64,000 nucleotides of DNA, taken from NCBI GenBank assembly GCA_964520475.1, contig CAZFNS010000007.1, forward strand, positions 1-64,000. The letters run 5' to 3'. The translations under genes were made by a program, and so were the position numbers. This stretch comes from Ruminobacter sp964520475. Lineage in GTDB: Bacteria > Pseudomonadota > Gammaproteobacteria > Enterobacterales > Succinivibrionaceae. A model generated the notes under the pieces. It ran no database searches. It was not told where the DNA came from and was given only the letters and a program-made list of their open reading frames with translations. Shown one piece after another: positions 60,467-64,000 of this stretch (position 1 is its first letter; each line of letters starts with the position of its first letter).

Positions 60467-61764
60467 GACTGTTTTTCTCCGTTGAGCGCCGCCATGCGCA
60501 CGCTCACGGCCCGCTTGTGCGCCGTGAGCCCCTCGGCGTCGGCCATGAGGCCGATCGCGCGGGAAAGGGACGCGAGGCCCTCTCCGGTCGCCTCCTGCAC
60601 CGTGTAGCGGCGCAGGTAGTCGGCGAGGCCGAGCGAGGAGCAGGCCCGGGCGTGCCCGTAGGTCGGCAGGGTGTGGTTGGTGCCGCTCGCGTAGTCGCCG
60701 GCCGACTCCGGGGTCCAGGGCCCCAGGAAGATCGAGCCCGCGTTCCTGATTTGCGGGAGCAGGGCGCGCGGCTCCGCCGTCTCCACGATCAGGTGCTCGG
60801 GGGCGTAGCGGCGGGCGATCGCGCAGGCCTCGTCCAGATCGGCGCAGACTATGGCGACGCTCCGCCCGAGGGCCCGGGCGGCGATGTCCCTTCTCTCGAG
60901 GGCGAGCACCTGCCTTTCGGTCTCGGCCACCACGCGGGCGCCGTAGCCCGGGTCGGGCGAAACCAGCACGACCTGCGAGTCCGGGCCGTGCTCGGCCTGG
61001 GACAAGAGGTCCGCGGCCGCGAACGCCGGGTTCGCGGTCTCGTCGGCGATGACCATGACCTCGGAGGGGCCCGCGGGCATGTCGATGGCCGCGCCGCGGG
61101 AATCGGCGCTCACCTGCTTCTTCGCCTCGGTGACGAAAGAGTTGCCCGGCCCGAAGATCTTGTCCACCTTCGGCACCGTTTCGGTGCCGTAAGCCATGGC
61201 GGCGATCGCCTGGGCGCCGCCGACGGCGAAGATTTCGCGCACGCCGCAGAGCGACGCCGCGTACACGATGGCGTCGGACACGGGCGGCGGCGAGCACAGG
61301 ACGATCCGCGGGCACCCGGCGATCCGCGCCGGCGCCGCCAGCATGAGGGCGGTGCTGACCAGGGGGGCGCTGCCGCCCGGGACGTACAGGCCGACGCTGT
61401 CGATGGGGTGGGTGTGCAGCTCGCAGGTCACGCCCGGGCGGGTGACGACGGTCACGGGCTCCGGCTTCTGCGCGGCGTGGAACCGGCTTATGTTCTCGTA
61501 AGCGAAGCGCAGGGCTTCTTTGAGGTCCGCGCCGACGCGCGCGCACGCGGCCCCGATCTCCTCTTCGGTAAGTTTGAGGCGGTCCGTCTCCAGGCGGTCG
61601 AACCGGCGGGCGAACTCGAAGAGCGCCGCGTCGCCTCGTTCGCGCACGGCGGCGATGATGCCGGCGACCGTTTCGGCCCGGCTCGCGCCGTCCGAGGCCG
61701 CGGGGCGGGCGAGAACCTCGGCGCGCTCCCGTTCGGACAAATCTTTCCAGTTGACAATTTTCAT
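60463..61764 (-). CDS. hisD: Histidinol dehydrogenase HisD
   Basis: HisD performs the last two oxidations to histidine with NAD and zinc. The 433-aa protein has the signature IDMPAGPSEVMVIADETANPAFAAADLLSQAEHGPDSQ in split form, with catalytic YAPEHLIVET (Glu-His) and SAGDYASGTNHTLPT at the zinc site. It lies four bases downstream of hisG. Confidence 0.96.
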   Translation of the reverse strand: MKIVNWKDLSERERAEVLARPAASDGASRAETVAGIIAAVRERGDAALFEFARRFDRLETDRLKLTEEEIGAACARVGADLKEALRFAYENISRFHAAQKPEPVTVVTRPGVTCELHTHPIDSVGLYVPGGSAPLVSTALMLAAPARIAGCPRIVLCSPPPVSDAIVYAASLCGVREIFAVGGAQAIAAMAYGTETVPKVDKIFGPGNSFVTEAKKQVSADSRGAAIDMPAGPSEVMVIADETANPAFAAADLLSQAEHGPDSQVVLVSPDPGYGARVVAETERQVLALERRDIAARALGRSVAIVCADLDEACAIARRYAPEHLIVETAEPRALLPQIRNAGSIFLGPWTPESAGDYASGTNHTLPTYGHARACSSLGLADYLRRYTVQEATGEGLASLSRAIGLMADAEGLTAHKRAVSVRMAALNGEKQS

Positions 61765-61768
61765 GGCG

Positions 61769-62665
61769 TTACTTCAGCATCTTTTCGATAGGGAGCACGA
61801 GAATGGAGCTCGCGCCCAGGGCCTTCACTTTTTCCATCGTCTCCCAGAAGAGGGTCTCCGTGGAGACCACGTGGATGGCCACGTGGGTGGGGTTGCCCGC
61901 GAGCTCGAGCAGGGTCGGGTTCTCGGCGCCCGGGAGCAGGGCGGTTATCTCCTTCACCTTGTCCCGCGGGGCGTGCAGCATGATGTACTTGCTGCCGTGG
62001 GCCTGGATCATGCCGTCGATCCGCCGGATCAGCCGGTCGGCGATGGCCTGCTTCTCGGGGTAGAGATCCTGGTCGCGCTGGATGAGCACCGCCTTGGACC
62101 GCATCACGACCTGCACCTCCTTGAGGCCGTTCGCCTCCAGGGTGGCCCCGGAGCTGACGAGATCGCAGATGGCGTCGGCGAGCCCCGCGCGCGGGGCGAC
62201 CTCGACGGAGCCGGTGAGGAGGACGGTCTTGAAACTTACCTTCTGGCCGTCCAGGTAGCGCTTGGTGAGGTTGGGGTAGGTGGTGGCGACCTTGAGCCCC
62301 TCGAGGCTTTGCACGCCGGTCCATTCCTGCTCGACCGGGACGGCGAGGGACAGGCGGCAGCCGCCGAAGTCGAGCCGGCGCACCAGGGCGTAGCCCGTGG
62401 GCAGGCCCTCCTGCCGGCGCTCGATGGCGGTCTCCTCGAGCACGTTTTCGCCGACGATGCCCCAGTCCACCACGTGATCCATGATCAGGCCGGGGATGTC
62501 GTCGTCGCGGACGCGGAGGATGTCGATCTCCATGTTCTCGACGTGGGCGATCAGCCGGTCCTCCCGCGTGTTGATCCTGAGCCCGCAGCTCTCGAGCAGC
62601 CTGACGGACTCGTCGCAGAGCCGGCCCTTCTTCTGCATGGCGATGCGGAATTTTCTGCTGGACAT
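61769..62665 (-). CDS. hisG: ATP phosphoribosyltransferase HisG (long form)
   Basis: HisG starts the pathway by joining ATP and PRPP and is feedback-inhibited by histidine. The 298-aa length and C-terminal ACT-like regulatory domain (NPTLLELAGNPTHVAIHVV) mark the long, HisZ-independent form. The PRPP loop DLVSSGATLEANGL is clear. Start is ATG 62665 with AAGGAT upstream. A promoter (62884-62912) and an intrinsic terminator (62698-62736) lie in the leader. Confidence 0.95.
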   Translation of the reverse strand: MSSRKFRIAMQKKGRLCDESVRLLESCGLRINTREDRLIAHVENMEIDILRVRDDDIPGLIMDHVVDWGIVGENVLEETAIERRQEGLPTGYALVRRLDFGGCRLSLAVPVEQEWTGVQSLEGLKVATTYPNLTKRYLDGQKVSFKTVLLTGSVEVAPRAGLADAICDLVSSGATLEANGLKEVQVVMRSKAVLIQRDQDLYPEKQAIADRLIRRIDGMIQAHGSKYIMLHAPRDKVKEITALLPGAENPTLLELAGNPTHVAIHVVSTETLFWETMEKVKALGASSILVLPIEKMLK

Positions 62666-62697
62666 TGTCAAATCATCCTTCTTGCGTGCCTTATAAG

Positions 62698-62736
62698 AAA
62701 AAACCCCTGGAAGCGGCTTTCGTTATCTTCCAAGGG
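62698..62736 (-). terminator. Leader terminator (attenuator candidate) of the his operon
   Basis: On the minus strand CCCTTGGAAG (62736-62727) pairs with CTTCCAGGGG (62713-62704) over a 13-base loop, followed by six T (62703-62698). It lies about 33 bases before the hisG start. Confidence 0.8.
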
Positions 62737-62883
62737 TCTTCCGCGAAAGCCCGGCCGCGCTCCCGGAAACCGGTCCTCCGGAAAACGGCCGTCCCTCCCG
62801 AAAGATTGTCCGGAGGCGGCGGCGCGGTCCGCGGGTATTCGGAAACATGGCGGCTCTCTGTGCCTGAATTCAAAAACGCGGTT

Positions 62884-62912
62884 ATTATACACCGTTTTCG
62901 CGGCGTTGATAA
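62884..62912 (-). promoter_or_regulatory. his operon promoter
   Basis: Minus strand TTATCA (62912-62907), 17-base spacer, perfect TATAAT (62889-62884). Confidence 0.7.
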
Positions 62913-62981
62913 CTGCTTTTAACGTTTTTCGCCCCCGGCCGGGGGCGGGCGCCGGGGCCCGCCCTCCCGCCCCGGGCGGGG

Positions 62982-64000
62982 TCAGATGCCCATGTGCTCG
63001 AGGATCGCGCTGACGATCAGGGAGACGAAGCCCCAGCCGAACAGGCACACCAGGAAGGTGACGAACGCCTCGAGGAGCGGTTCGGGCCACAGGGTCTCGT
63101 CGGGGAGCTTGGGCTCCTCGACCGGCACCAGGTACCGGGCCTTCGAGAGGGCCAGCTTGCGGGCAGACTCGAGGTTGGTCATGGCGATCTCCAGCATCTT
63201 GAGGGCGAACTCGTGCCGGATCTTGATGCGCTCGTAGCGGCTCACCGAGTGGCTGAGGTTGTCCTCCCCGCCGGAGGCGGCGTCCGCGCCGGCATCAGGG
63301 GCGGCCGTCTCCGCGGCCCGCGCCTGCTCGGCGGCGCCCGCGAGGCGCTTCTTGTACTCCTCGAGCTGGATCTCGATCGACTCGATCCGGTTGCGGACCG
63401 ATCTGATCTCGACGTTGTCCTCGCGGATGTACTTGAGCTTCTGATCGAGCTCGGCCCGCGACTCGGCCAGCCGGCCCTCGAGATCGTAGATGATCTTCTG
63501 GACGCTCGCCGCGTCGGAGCTCGGGTCGATGACGGTGTTGTCGTCGCGGAAGCGCTCCATTTCCACCGCGGTCCTCTCGACCTCGCTCTGGGCGTTGGCG
63601 AGCTCCTCCCGGGCCAGGCGGATGGTGTCGTTCTGGGCCTTGGTGTTCATGTTGTTGATCAGGACTTCCACCTCTTTGAGGATGTTCTCGGCGAGCTTCT
63701 TCGAGAACTCCGGATCGTAGGCCTTGACCGCGATCTTCACCAGCTCGCTTTCGCTGTCGAGCTTAACCGACACGGTGTCCTTCCAGAACTCGGAAATCTC
63801 GCGGACGGTCGGCTTCTCCGGGATGGAGTGCACGAGGTCGTGGGGGCTGTAGTGCCCGATCAGGTCGAATTTCTCGTCGAGGGCCATGAACATGTCGGGC
63901 GACTGGATGTAGTCCTTGGCGATGTAGATGTCGTTGTTGGTGTTGCCCCCGAGGAAGCTCGACGCCGAGAGCGAGACCGTTTCCGCGGCCGCGCTGTTGG
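62982..64000 (-). CDS. KpsE/CtrB-like capsule polysaccharide export inner-membrane protein, partial
   Basis: The minus strand is open from the TGA at 62982 to the right edge, so the N-terminus is outside the window. The visible 338 or so residues show a periplasmic region (SSFLGGNTNNDIYIAKDYIQS split; HYSPHDLVHSIPEKPTVREISEFWKD), a long coiled coil (about 63250-63680) and a C-terminal membrane helix (FVTFLVCLFGWGFVSLIVSAIL). This is the layout of PCP-3 polysaccharide co-polymerases such as KpsE and BexC, which link the capsule ABC transporter to the outer-membrane channel. The rest of a capsule cluster probably lies beyond the edge. Confidence 0.78.
   Translation of the reverse strand, partial: NSAAAETVSLSASSFLGGNTNNDIYIAKDYIQSPDMFMALDEKFDLIGHYSPHDLVHSIPEKPTVREISEFWKDTVSVKLDSESELVKIAVKAYDPEFSKKLAENILKEVEVLINNMNTKAQNDTIRLAREELANAQSEVERTAVEMERFRDDNTVIDPSSDAASVQKIIYDLEGRLAESRAELDQKLKYIREDNVEIRSVRNRIESIEIQLEEYKKRLAGAAEQARAAETAAPDAGADAASGGEDNLSHSVSRYERIKIRHEFALKMLEIAMTNLESARKLALSKARYLVPVEEPKLPDETLWPEPLLEAFVTFLVCLFGWGFVSLIVSAILEHMGI

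Larger units (their letters stand above)
62666..62981 (-). promoter_or_regulatory. his operon leader region
   Basis: This gap of about 316 bases holds the his promoter, a transcribed leader of about 210 bases and an intrinsic terminator before hisG. I looked for a peptide with consecutive His codons in all three minus-strand frames and found none. A GGGAGGG sequence lies in the leader, but no good start codon follows it at normal distance. Confidence 0.55.

Noticed and set aside
62691..62873. The 60-codon minus-strand frame before hisG as a his leader peptide
   Set aside because: It has one His codon only, no ribosome site, and runs through the terminator hairpin.

Overview
The window is GC-rich (roughly two-thirds G+C by eye), densely coded bacterial chromosome. 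It holds no rRNA, tRNA, insertion sequence, prophage or CRISPR array that I can see. The gene set is gammaproteobacterial: cmoA-cmoB, accD-folC-dedD, rapZ, yebG, umuD, dsbB, nhaB, yidE, sstT and fused hisB are all recognisable. NifU-NifS stand where an isc operon might be expected, and ThiH (the anaerobic route) serves thiazole synthesis. With the YidE-type and NhaB-type transporters, this suggests an anaerobic or microaerobic, possibly host-associated gammaproteobacterium. A Succinivibrionaceae/Aeromonadales-like lineage is a guess. Many promoters show a clean TATAAT or an extended TGCTATAAT -10 that stands out from the GC-rich background.

Layout. 1-3853 (-): a three-gene peptide-modification/proteolysis locus (RimK-like ATP-grasp ligase, cut by the left edge; inactive transglutaminase with 7 TM helices; lipoprotein retropepsin). 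3870-6245 (-): cmoB, cmoA and a DnaT-like gene. 6540-9348 (+): nifU, nifS, tadA. 9417-11128 (-): an SstT-like symporter whose KDA-repeat tail is broken by a 100-N assembly gap. 11510-17465 (+): accD, folC, dedD-like, NIF3/YbgI, pdxH and a zinc-binding ABC lipoprotein-type gene without its transporter. 17466-18060: an AT-rich intergenic region with a convincing minus-strand small transcript and a near-perfect CRP site. 18061-21390 (+): metF, rapZ, serS. 21471-28329: metG(-), sodB(-), dsbB(+), an unknown 467-aa protein(-) and nhaB(-). 28626-32390 (+): yidE and two membrane proteins. 32387-34906 (-): a UvrA2-class protein. 35219-37492 (+): metE. 37641-41834 (-): a 1397-aa membrane-anchored Sel1-repeat protein. 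42287-44017 (+): a secreted GH13-like protein with altered catalytic residues. 44098-49967 (+): a TPP-riboswitch-controlled thiamine operon thiC-thiDE-thiS-thiG-thiH. 50032-51745 (-): a Fsr-like MFS exporter with an orphan umuD. 51924-55372 (+): yebG, pgsA, an unknown tail-anchored protein and clcA. 55520-62665 (-): the complete-looking his operon hisG-D-C-B-H-A-F-I, whose HisE half is degenerate. 62982-64000 (-): the C-terminal part of a KpsE-like capsule export protein.

The genes fall into functional groups. Methionine synthesis is covered by metF, metE and metG. Thiamine and Fe-S supply fit together, because ThiC and ThiH both need [4Fe-4S] clusters. tRNA wobble modification is covered by cmoA, cmoB and tadA. 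Envelope functions include dsbB, the Sel1 protein, the cysteine-rich GH13-like protein and the capsule gene. Observations most worth a second look are the minus-strand small RNA/peptide near 17.6 kb, the probable GH13 pseudoenzyme, the loss of the HisE active-site motif, the KDA-repeat transporter tail, the CmoB ligand substitution, and a his leader terminator with no histidine-rich leader peptide.
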